Positions 5,072-9,506 of a DNA stretch of 9,506 bases are shown here, in pieces. How positions within the stretch are numbered: the stretch's first letter is position 1; the number at the start of each line of letters is the position of its first letter. The notes below the pieces were generated by a model. The model had not been told where the DNA came from, searched no databases, and saw only the letters and a list, made by a program, of their open reading frames with translations. Position numbers and translations under genes: made by a program. The stretch is from RGIG8700 sp964568815 (GTDB lineage Bacteria > Bacillota > Clostridia > RGIG6154): assembly GCA_964568815.1 (NCBI GenBank), contig CAZMRY010000058.1:1-9506 (forward strand), read 5' to 3'.

Positions 5072-5269
5072 GTGTTAAAGTCTGATTTACTAAAGGAAGA
5101 AATGACTAAGAACGGATATACATTTGAAACACTTGCAAATGAAATTGGTGTTTCAAAAAGAACATTTTCGACAAGAATGAAAAAAGGCAACTTTTTAAGA
5201 GAAGAAATTGAAATTATTATTGATAAGCTAAAGCTTAAAAATGTATCGGAAATATTTTTCGGAAAATAA
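5072..5269 (+). CDS. Cro-like HTH DNA-binding protein
   Basis: 65-aa protein, GTG start, with AAGGAGG (5058-5064) as SD inside the end of the preceding peptide gene. The HTH lies at about residues 17-37 (TFETLANEIGVSKRTFSTRM), and the protein is little more than that domain plus a C-terminal helix. It probably binds operators of the switch region and helps commit to lytic growth or regulates early transcription. Its 3' end overlaps the predicted end of the leftward RNA at 5262-5626, so the two transcripts converge. Confidence 0.85.
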   Translation: MLKSDLLKEEMTKNGYTFETLANEIGVSKRTFSTRMKKGNFLREEIEIIIDKLKLKNVSEIFFGK

Positions 5270-5296
5270 AAGCATCCGCAGTTGCATTACGGACAC
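5262..5296 (-). terminator. intrinsic terminator of the leftward RNA
   Basis: On the minus strand UCCGUA pairs with UGCGGA (5288-5293 with 5275-5280) around a 7-base loop. The stem extends outward by one G-C and two G-U pairs, and TGCTTTTATTTTC follows. Its loop (AUGCAAC) lies within the 10-base stretch that can pair with 5463-5472. Confidence 0.65.
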
Positions 5297-5626
5297 TTTT
5301 ATTCTTGTATTTTTCTACTTGTGCATATTGCAGGGAATATTATCTGTTAACAGCATGCTTTTTTTACGCAGTGAGCCTCTGCGAGCTTTAACAGTTACAA
5401 AAGCTTTTGTTTACGCAGTCGCTAACTGCGGTGTTTGTACCTTTACAACAGAGCCCGAGTTCAATGCAACTGAAATCTTCTTGATATGCGGTTTCACTTC
5501 GGCAGTTCAAGTTCTGCACAATTTCTTATGCCTTACGCATCACCGTTACCACAAGAACAAGGCAATTAAAAAACTTCCCCAAAGACTATCAGCTCCTTTG
5601 AAATGTTTTTATTGCCTGTAAGGCTA
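5262..5626 (-). ncRNA. candidate structured noncoding RNA of unknown class
   Basis: This fills the 420-base gap between two Cro-like genes. The minus strand shows a strong promoter (5632-5660) and an intrinsic terminator (5262-5296), giving an RNA of about 360 nt with no credible ORF. Its 5' domain is a 12-bp stem with a 2-base bulge (GGCAAT/ATTGCC plus AAAAAC/GTTTTT, 5561-5574 with 5605-5616) enclosing a CAAAG/CTTTG hairpin (5580-5600). Its 3' domain has two related hairpins, CGCAGT/ACTGCG (5414-5430) and CGCAG/CTGCG (5367-5383), each followed on the minus strand by TAAA(c)AAAAGC. It also has a 14-bp perfect palindrome ACAAAAGCTTTTGT (5397-5410), and CTGTTAA (5344-5350) pairing with TTAACAG (5388-5394). 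A 10-bp perfect complement links 5463-5472 to 5279-5288. I cannot assign it to a known RNA family. The plus-strand reading 5241-5621 has no SD and overlaps the HTH gene. Confidence 0.55.
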
Positions 5627-5631
5627 CGAAT

Positions 5632-5660
5632 ATTATAGCATAAGTAGAAAAATATTGCAA
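5632..5660 (-). promoter_or_regulatory. strong leftward promoter for the candidate ncRNA
   Basis: On the minus strand TTGCAA (5655-5660), a 17-base spacer and TATAAT (5632-5637), with extended -10 TGCTATAAT. It shares TATGCTATAAT with the promoter at 4003-4031. Confidence 0.7.
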
Positions 5661-5689
5661 CTAAATCAAAAAAAGAAAGGAGCGGTAGA

Positions 5690-5893
5690 GTGGTTAATAC
5701 TAAATTAATTAAAAGCAGAATGATAATGTGTGAAATTAATCAAAGTGATTTAGCAAACGAACTGAAAATATCACAGACAGCTGTGAATCAAAAGATTAAC
5801 AATGCAAGAAAAACATCTATTGAGGAAGCTTTGAAAATGCAAAAGATTTTAGGGATTGAAGATAAAGAGTTTGAAACATATTTTGCAGTATAA
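5690..5893 (+). CDS. second small HTH DNA-binding protein
   Basis: 67-aa Xre/Cro-type protein, GTG start with the SD GAAAGGAG about seven bases upstream (5675-5682). The HTH is at about residues 18-38 (NQSDLANELKISQTAVNQKI), followed by an acidic C-terminal helix. It probably acts as a transcriptional regulator of the early or switch region together with the product of 5072-5269; the two are clearly different proteins that share only the fold. Its promoter is not obvious. The strong promoter just upstream points the other way. Confidence 0.85.
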   Translation: MVNTKLIKSRMIMCEINQSDLANELKISQTAVNQKINNARKTSIEEALKMQKILGIEDKEFETYFAV

Positions 5894-5899
5894 ATTTTT

Positions 5900-5931
5900 T
5901 TTACACATCAAGTTGCAAAATGAGGTGTAAA
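5900..5931. promoter_or_regulatory. inverted repeat upstream of the Cys-rich gene
   Basis: TTTACACATCA (5900-5910) and TGAGGTGTAAA (5921-5931) are 11-bp arms with one mismatch and a 10-base spacer. The T-run lies before rather than after the hairpin, so it is not a plus-strand terminator; an operator is more likely. The spacer region contains TTGCAAAATG, also found in the dyad at 4019-4031. Confidence 0.4.
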
Positions 5932-5969
5932 TATAACAAAATGAGAAAAGGAAAGGAGATGAAATAAAT

Positions 5970-6320
5970 ATGGCAACCTATGATAAAGGGATATGCAAAA
6001 ACTGCATATTCAGAAAAATTGATTGTATGGAATGCGGTCTTGACTGTGACCCGAAAGCAACTCATCATTACGAAGGGTGGGGATGGACGGAAGAAGCAAT
6101 AGAGAAACATCAGAATCATCGTGCGTGTGCACTGGAAGCAGGCTCTTGCAAATATTACCTTGAGGATGAAATAAAGATTATTTATTGCAAGGATTGTAAG
6201 TATGGTGTAAAGAAACAAAGACCTGACATAAATGGACTTGAATGGGATTGTACCAAAGGCAGAATTGGGGCTACTTGGAGAGGAGAAGGAGAATGTTGTC
6301 CTTGCGGAGAGAAAAAATAG
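5970..6320 (+). CDS. Cys-rich, probably zinc-binding phage protein
   Basis: 116-aa protein with 13 cysteines. The N-terminal half has CKNC (9-12), CMEC (19-22) and Cys26. The C-terminal half has CKDC (73-76), Cys94 and ECCPCGEKK at the end, a pattern like the small zinc-binding modules (CxxC ... C ... FCSYGE-type tail) common in Firmicutes phages. Both halves probably fold around zinc. SD GGAAAGGAG (5950-5958) lies 11 bases before the ATG, a rather long spacing. First gene of the right-arm run. No precise function can be assigned. The opposite-strand ORF here (5901-6416) is its shadow. Confidence 0.82.
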   Translation: MATYDKGICKNCIFRKIDCMECGLDCDPKATHHYEGWGWTEEAIEKHQNHRACALEAGSCKYYLEDEIKIIYCKDCKYGVKKQRPDINGLEWDCTKGRIGATWRGEGECCPCGEKK

Positions 6321-6376
6321 TTTTTGAATAGGACAAAATCGTAAGTGAATAAATTTTAATGAAAGGAGCGGATAAT

Positions 6377-6646
6377 ATGGCTGACTTTGTAATGAACGGT
6401 GTGCGGATAACATCAAGCTGTTACTGTATTGAAACAGGGGAAGAAAAGCCTTTTGAGGAATGCAGAGACGATTTTATAAAGTATATGCTTTCGGTATCGA
6501 AGGTGACAAAAGCACCTGAAGGTTATCAGCCGACACCTGCAAAAGATGCTGACTATCTTGTGGTTCTGAACAAAGAGGGCGGAAGACACGAGGTGGTTGC
6601 CAGAGGTGAGCCGAGATATCAGGAGATACTGGATAATCTGATTTAA
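6377..6646 (+). CDS. 89-aa phage protein of unknown function
   Basis: The start is set at ATG 6377, preceded by GAAAGGAGCG with normal spacing; the ATG at 6359 six codons earlier has no SD and precedes this site. The product has a short beta-like N-terminus (MADFVMNGVRI) with two cysteines close together (CYC, 15-17), a Pro-rich middle (APEGYQPTPAKDADY) and an acidic helix at the end. No family recognised. It lies 14 bases upstream of the next gene and is clearly in the same operon. Confidence 0.8.
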   Translation: MADFVMNGVRITSSCYCIETGEEKPFEECRDDFIKYMLSVSKVTKAPEGYQPTPAKDADYLVVLNKEGGRHEVVARGEPRYQEILDNLI

Positions 6647-6660
6647 AAAGGAGAATTGTT

Positions 6661-6864
6661 ATGAAAAAGACAAGATTTGAAAAGCTTAAGGAAATGAGCA
6701 TTGAAGAGGTAGCTGATCTGATGGAGAAGCTGGAGCTTGACCCTTGTATGTTCTGCCCGTTTGGTGTAAAAGATAGTGTTTTATGCCAAAGTAACAAGGT
6801 TTGTGCAAGGTTAGAAGATAAGGAACTCTTTATGCGTTACCTTGAAGGCGAAACGGAGGATTAA
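6661..6864 (+). CDS. 67-aa phage protein with CxxC ... C ... C cluster
   Basis: Small acidic protein with a helical N-terminus (EKLKEMSIEEVADLMEKL), then Cys29, Cys32, Cys42 and Cys48, then a helix ending in LEGE. This layout matches a type of small phage protein often seen in Clostridia, where one zinc-binding loop is held between two helices. SD AAAAGGAG seven bases before the ATG (6661). The next gene begins two bases after its stop, so translation is probably coupled. Exact function unknown. Confidence 0.82.
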   Translation: MKKTRFEKLKEMSIEEVADLMEKLELDPCMFCPFGVKDSVLCQSNKVCARLEDKELFMRYLEGETED

Positions 6865-6866
6865 TT

Positions 6867-7079
6867 ATGAAAAGGTTACTAAAGAAAATCAGAGGAGCGG
6901 TTGGAGCTTTGAAGGACAATGCAATATCTATTATGAGCTTTTTAATTGTGGTCCTTGCATTGACACCGTACTTAAGAGAACAGAGAGGCTACTACGCAAT
7001 AGGCGGTGAGTACATATTGGCAGGGGCGGTTGCGTATGCAGTGCACAGTGCACAACGCACAATGCACAGTGAGAAGTGA
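6867..7079 (+). CDS. 70-aa small membrane protein with repeat-encoded C-terminus
   Basis: Basic N-terminus (MKRLLKKIRG), one clear membrane span (about residues 19-35, AISIMSFLIVVLALTPY) and a second weaker hydrophobic stretch (about 47-60). SD GGAGG overlaps the end of the preceding gene. The last dozen residues (HSAQRTMHSEK) are encoded by the heptanucleotide tandem repeat at 7042-7097, so the original C-terminus may have been different. No family recognised; small membrane proteins at this place in phage operons have no agreed role. Confidence 0.75.
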   Translation: MKRLLKKIRGAVGALKDNAISIMSFLIVVLALTPYLREQRGYYAIGGEYILAGAVAYAVHSAQRTMHSEK

Positions 7080-7097
7080 GAAGTTAGGAGTGAGAAA
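7042..7097 (+). repeat. eight-unit degenerate heptanucleotide tandem repeat
   Basis: Reading in sevens from 7042: tgcacag, tgcacaa, cgcacaa, tgcacag, tgagaag, tgagaag, ttaggag, tgagaaa, then the ATG of the next gene at 7098. The array spans the 3' end of one gene, the intergenic space and the SD of the next (TTAGGAGTGAG). Gains or losses of units would change the upstream reading frame and the SD spacing. Confidence 0.75.
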
Positions 7098-7445
7098 ATG
7101 GATAAAGTAACAATGGTAGAAAGATTGGCGGAGATTATAGGGAATTATTTTCCGTTCAGAAGCAGAGATTTAGTTAGAAGAGAGGCAAAGCATCTTATTT
7201 CAAAGGGTGTAATAGTGCTGCCGTGTGAGCTTGGAACGGTTGTATATTGTTTAGCACAGCCTTGCGGGGGTTGTAAAAACTATAACGAACCTATGCAGGA
7301 AGAATTTATTGAAGAATGCCGTAAGTGTGACAAGTGGCAGGTTATAGAATGTAAATTTGATTATGAGCTTATTCCTGAATTCGGAAAGACAGCTTTTGCT
7401 ACAAAAGAAGAAGCAGAAAAGGAATTGAAAAAGAAGGGACAGTAA
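7098..7445 (+). CDS. Cys-rich phage protein ending FGKTAFATKEEAEKEL
   Basis: 115-aa protein with a helical N-terminus, then a beta-rich zinc-binding region: LPCELGTVVY, then PCGGC (55-59), CRKC (74-77) and Cys85. It ends in EFGKTAFATKEEAEKELKK, a tail I recognise from many Firmicutes phage hypothetical proteins (usually FGKTVFLT(K/R)EEAE). The SD, TTAGGAGTGAG, lies inside the heptanucleotide repeat. It sits in the same run as the other small Cys-rich genes. Role unknown; DNA-metabolism accessory proteins are usual in this place. Confidence 0.83.
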   Translation: MDKVTMVERLAEIIGNYFPFRSRDLVRREAKHLISKGVIVLPCELGTVVYCLAQPCGGCKNYNEPMQEEFIEECRKCDKWQVIECKFDYELIPEFGKTAFATKEEAEKELKKKGQ

Positions 7446-7447
7446 AT

Positions 7448-7564
7448 ATGAAAATTGAGGTAAAAGAAAAAGCCCTCATAAGAGGACTAACAACCATAAG
7501 TATTTTACCTCATAACTTTAAAAATGTCAAGAAAAAATTACACCTCATCCGTCACCTGCGGTGA
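7448..7564 (+). pseudogene. truncated small gene broken by a repeat element
   Basis: An ATG two bases after the previous stop opens a 38-codon frame (MKIEVKEKALIRGLTTISIL...). Its first 30 or so codons look like ordinary charged phage protein sequence. It then runs into the repeat element at 7542-7757 and stops at a TGA (7562-7564) in that element's first hairpin. The SD is weak (GGGAC). The simplest reading is the 5' remnant of an operon gene cut by the element; a chance ORF cannot be excluded. Confidence 0.4.
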
Positions 7565-7757
7565 CACCTTCGCGTCATAACACTCGCTATACTTCGCATT
7601 GATAACACAATGCTCGACTTATGCTCGGTTATTCCTTACTCACGAAAACACGAGACCGTGTTTTCCGTGAAAGAGGAGCAAACGACCGCAAGCGAGTATT
7701 GCGATAGGCAATAGGAGTAAAAGGGAGATTTGGGACGAGAGGGGAAGGCTGAGAGGT
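7542..7757. repeat. 216-bp MITE/REP-like dispersed repeat element
   Basis: This explains most of the 335-base gap between genes. The left end reads ACCTCATCC, a perfect hairpin GTCACC-TGC-GGTGAC (7551-7565), then ACCTTC. The right end, inverted, reads ACCTCTCAGCCTTC (7744-7757), so the ends are imperfect inverted repeats. Inside are hairpins GCATTG/CAATGC (7596-7613) and CACG-AAAACACG/CGTGTTTT-C-CGTG (7641-7669). No ORF of note. The CCTCATCCGTCACC...GGTGACACCTTC start resembles dispersed intergenic repeats that I recall from Ruminococcus-type genomes; a genome search is needed to confirm copy number. Confidence 0.55.
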
Positions 7758-7780
7758 ATGAATGAAAGAGGTAGTGAGAC

Positions 7781-8077
7781 GTGGCTAAGAAAGTGAAATC
7801 AATAATTCAAAATGAAAAGGTATGTTACATAACAGGGGAGACATATGACCTTCACGAGCATCATGTGTTCGGTGGGGCATATAAGGCTGCATCGGACAGG
7901 CTTGGTCTTACAATTTATTTAAGACCTGATTGGCACAATATGGCGGACTATGGTATTCACTTTGATAAAGAGCTTCGTGAGAGAATACAAGACGAGGTTC
8001 AAAGAAAAGCTATGCAGTACTACGACATGACAGAAGAGCAGTGGATAATTGAAGTTGGGAGGTCTTTTTTATTATGA
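7781..8077 (+). CDS. HNH-like His-rich phage protein (possible nuclease)
   Basis: 98-aa protein from a GTG start with GAGGTAG as SD. After CYITG (15-19) comes LHEHHVFGGA (24-33), then LRPDWHNMADYGIHF (47-61). A close HEHH cluster followed by WHN and a later His is the pattern of a class of small phage proteins related to HNH/His-Me nucleases, often placed near replication genes and compared with NinG/Rap-like recombination nucleases. Catalysis is not proven: there is only one cysteine in the CYITG segment and no full zinc knuckle. The stop overlaps the next start (ATGA), so the two are coupled. Confidence 0.8.
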   Translation: MAKKVKSIIQNEKVCYITGETYDLHEHHVFGGAYKAASDRLGLTIYLRPDWHNMADYGIHFDKELRERIQDEVQRKAMQYYDMTEEQWIIEVGRSFLL

Positions 8078-8490
8078 AAAAAGAAGAAGTAATAAGTTTT
8101 GATATAGAAGGCAGTGAAGAGTTTAAAGAGGCTGTCAGAGATTTTATAGAGTTCAGGAAAGAGAAAAAGAAACCGCTTACGACGAGAGGCTTTGAGCTTT
8201 TTATAAAGAAGCTTAATAAGCTTGCTGATGATGAAGAAACAAGAATCAAGATAATAGAGCAGAGCATAGAAAACAGCTGGACGGGAGTTTTTCCTCTTCA
8301 CTTTGATGTTACGGCAGGAGCAAGCCCCTGCCCTACGAACGGAAACCGTACAAAGGTCAAGCCTTCAGGGTTTAATAATTTTACAAATAGACATTGGTCT
8401 GATATGTCTGAGGAAGAGAAGAAAAGTGAAAGAGAGAGAATGAAAAAACAGATGGAAAGATTGGAAGGTGAAGGGGGCGGAGCAAATTGA
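8074..8490 (+). CDS. stand-alone C-terminal domain of a phage replication protein
   Basis: 138 aa. Residues about 21-75 (VRDFIEFRKEKKKPLTT, then LNKLADDEE, then IEQSIENSWTGVFPL) match the conserved C-terminal segment found at the end of many Firmicutes phage replisome organisers and DnaD-like proteins. FNNFTNRHWSDM (100-111) matches their usual tail. The normal N-terminal winged-helix part is absent; the gene begins directly, with an SD (GGGAGG) inside the preceding gene. Residues about 79-90 (TAGASPCPTNG) are encoded by the REP-like palindrome at 8309-8338, an in-frame insertion in a linker. It may act as a loader or adaptor, or be a reduced remnant. It overlaps the next gene by four bases. 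Confidence 0.8.
   Translation: MKKEEVISFDIEGSEEFKEAVRDFIEFRKEKKKPLTTRGFELFIKKLNKLADDEETRIKIIEQSIENSWTGVFPLHFDVTAGASPCPTNGNRTKVKPSGFNNFTNRHWSDMSEEEKKSERERMKKQMERLEGEGGGAN
8309..8338. repeat. REP-like palindrome inside a coding region
   Basis: TTACGGCAGG at the left and CCTGCCCTACG at the right form a hairpin (GGCAGG 8313-8318 with CCTGCC 8327-8332) around AGCAAGCC. It is GC-rich in an AT-rich gene and looks like the short palindromic repeats scattered through Clostridia genomes. It keeps the reading frame of the replication-domain gene. Confidence 0.55.
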
Positions 8491-8849
8491 CCATTAAAGA
8501 AATGATTGACTGCATTGTTAAAGGTATTCCTGTTGAGTACAGGGGCATAAGGTGCATCCCTGTGGGGTACGGTGCAAGAAGGTGGCGAAAGGATGGCAAG
8601 GTACGCAGGGAATTTATTCTGATAGAAGAGAACTCAAAAAGCGATGGGTGCTACAGTATTGATGAAGCTGCTGTTAAATACAGAACAGTTAAAATCGAAG
8701 AAACATACATACCAAATGCAGGCAGAGAACACACAATCAGTCTTGAGGATATAAGGTTGATTGATTCTATTGTATATAAAGATAAAGAATTAAAGGAAAG
8801 GGAGCAGATACTTAAAATGAGAGCTGCTAACGGTGAAAAGGTATGTTGA
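8487..8849 (+). CDS. 120-aa phage protein of unknown function (TTG start)
   Basis: Begins with TTG at 8487, overlapping the previous stop (TTGA), with the purine-rich SD AAGGGGGCGGAG just upstream. N-terminal helix (KEMIDCIVKGIPVEYRG), then a basic beta-like stretch (VGYGARRWRKDGKVRREFILIEE) and a charged helical C-terminus. The short helix followed by strands and many basic residues could bind nucleic acid, but no family is recognised. It is embedded in the operon, overlapping both neighbours by four to seven bases, which argues strongly that it is real despite the rare start. Confidence 0.78.
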   Translation: MTIKEMIDCIVKGIPVEYRGIRCIPVGYGARRWRKDGKVRREFILIEENSKSDGCYSIDEAAVKYRTVKIEETYIPNAGREHTISLEDIRLIDSIVYKDKELKEREQILKMRAANGEKVC

Positions 8850-9175
8850 ATAAATTGAAGGTTGAAATAGAGAAGATGCAGAAGGGACACGAGGGAACTG
8901 ATGTTTTCTTCTGCGGTGAACAGCTTAAAGATATTGTTGGAAACAATGCAAAGCAGGCTGAGCTTTCGGCAAAAGAAGCAAAGGAAGAGGCTGAAAGGCT
9001 TAAAAAACAGCTTGCGTTAGCATCACCTTATATGACAGAGTTTAAGACTATGTTCAATCAGGTGCAGAAGTCTATAGTTGAAATGAACAGTGTTATAGAA
9101 AGAATGACCAGCGAGGAAGAAAAAGCCAAGTGCAGACAGGCTATTGCTGCACTTGCGGAGAAGCTTAAGGGGTGA
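8843..9175 (+). CDS. 110-aa coiled-coil phage protein
   Basis: ATG at 8843 overlaps the preceding stop by seven bases; the SD is AAAAGG. Residues about 34-62 (NAKQAELSAKEAKEEAERLKKQ) are a strong coiled coil, followed by a second helical region with VEMNSVIERMTSEEEKAKCRQ. The N-terminal part has one FFCGEQLKDIVGNN motif. The protein is almost all helix and probably oligomerises. No family recognised. Similar short coiled-coil proteins occur in phage early operons without known roles. Confidence 0.8.
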   Translation: MLNKLKVEIEKMQKGHEGTDVFFCGEQLKDIVGNNAKQAELSAKEAKEEAERLKKQLALASPYMTEFKTMFNQVQKSIVEMNSVIERMTSEEEKAKCRQAIAALAEKLKG

Positions 9176-9179
9176 GGAA

Positions 9180-9422
9180 ATGCTTAAGAGATGTGTAGTA
9201 TGCAGAATGAGTTTTAAAAGTAATACAAGCACAAATGTCTGTAGCGAAAAGTGCAGAAAGGTACGCAAGGCTCAGAAAGACGCTGAATATAAGGCGAATA
9301 TGAAAAGCCCTTATAAGAAGAGGGATGCACTGTCTTCAATGAAACTAGCAGAAATAAATGCACTTGCAAGAAAAGCAGGGCTTACTTACGGTGAATATGT
9401 GGCGAGGTGCTGTAATGGTTAA
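9180..9422 (+). CDS. 80-aa treble-clef-like zinc-finger protein
   Basis: The start is set at ATG 9180, with SD AAGGGGTGAGG directly upstream; a longer reading from 9144 starts inside the previous gene and has no SD. CVVC (5-8) and CSEKC (21-25) form a four-Cys treble-clef-like knuckle, followed by a basic helix (RKVRKAQKDAEYK). The C-terminus, LAEINALARKAGLTYGEYVAR, resembles tails of small Clostridia phage proteins. Probably a small DNA- or RNA-binding protein. The next gene starts eight bases before its stop. Confidence 0.82.
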   Translation: MLKRCVVCRMSFKSNTSTNVCSEKCRKVRKAQKDAEYKANMKSPYKKRDALSSMKLAEINALARKAGLTYGEYVARCCNG

Positions 9423-9506
9423 GGTGTGCCATGTGTGCGGTAAGGAATTTGAAGGGCGAAACTGCAGTAAGTGTTGCAGTGCTGAATGTCAGGATGAACT
9501 GTATAA
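9415..9506 (+). CDS. start of a second treble-clef-like zinc-finger protein, cut by the window end
   Basis: ATG at 9415 with SD GCGAGGTG inside the preceding gene; 30 codons are visible and the frame is still open at the last base. CHVC (5-8), then Cys17, CCS (20-22) and Cys25 repeat the CxxC ... CxxxC arrangement of the preceding gene, so the two may be related or partners. The total length and function are unknown. Confidence 0.72.
   Translation, partial: MVKVCHVCGKEFEGRNCSKCCSAECQDELY

Noticed and set aside
5241..5621. Plus-strand ORF of 126 codons opposite the candidate RNA
   Set aside because: No SD, begins inside the HTH gene in another frame, and the stretch is explained better by a leftward promoter, hairpins and terminator. 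Kept in mind as the main alternative to the RNA.
5901..6416. Minus-strand ORF of 171 codons
   Set aside because: Lies opposite a well-supported Cys-rich gene with an SD; its hydrophobic sequence is a by-product of the opposite strand.
7042..7669. CRISPR array
   Set aside because: The repeats are 7-base tandem units or single hairpins, without regular repeats of 25-40 bases separated by unique spacers, and no cas gene is present.
8010..9268. Several minus-strand ORFs of 70-95 codons
   Set aside because: All lie opposite tightly packed, overlapping plus-strand genes with SDs and have hydrophobic, low-complexity sequence typical of shadow frames.

Overview
The window reads as the left part of an integrated temperate phage (prophage) in an AT-rich Firmicutes genome, most likely a gut Clostridia of the Ruminococcus/Oscillospiraceae type. 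The basis is AGGAGG-type ribosome binding sites, a large serine recombinase at one edge, a divergent repressor/early-gene switch, and short dispersed repeats of a style I associate with these genomes. Host assignment is inference; nothing in the window fixes the species.

Left (lysogeny) arm, positions 93-3754, minus strand. Reading with transcription: a two-HTH repressor, an ImmA/IrrE-type membrane metallopeptidase (candidate anti-repressor protease), a two-TM coiled-coil protein of unknown role, and the large serine recombinase that would integrate and excise the element. Bases 1-92 may hold the recombinase terminator and/or the attachment junction.

Switch region, 3755-4154. It holds several well-formed sigma-A-type promoters and short palindromes. 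It also holds what looks like a type I toxin-antitoxin locus: a 20-codon hydrophobic peptide gene on the minus strand with a strong SD, a convergent short RNA on the plus strand ending in a hairpin terminator, and an inverted repeat that lets the toxin mRNA 5' leader pair with its own 3' tail. A consensus rightward promoter (TTGACA-17-TATAAT) starts the early operon.

Early region, 4155-5893. Small genes: a 70-aa protein, 29-aa and 25-aa membrane peptides, and two Cro-like HTH proteins. Two minus-strand units are embedded against the flow: a membrane protein with its own promoter (4524-4925), and a 420-base stretch without a credible ORF (5270-5689) that looks like a promoter-to-terminator structured noncoding RNA read leftward (about 5626 to 5262). 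That RNA is the best candidate here for something undescribed.

Right arm, 5970-9506, plus strand. A tight run of small phage genes, several Cys-rich and probably zinc-binding, an HNH-like His-rich protein, a stand-alone phage replication-protein C-terminal domain, a coiled-coil protein and two treble-clef-like proteins, the last cut by the window end. It is interrupted by a 216-bp repeat element that seems to have broken a gene (7448-7757), an eight-unit heptanucleotide tandem repeat (7042-7097) and a REP-like palindrome inside a coding region (8309-8338).
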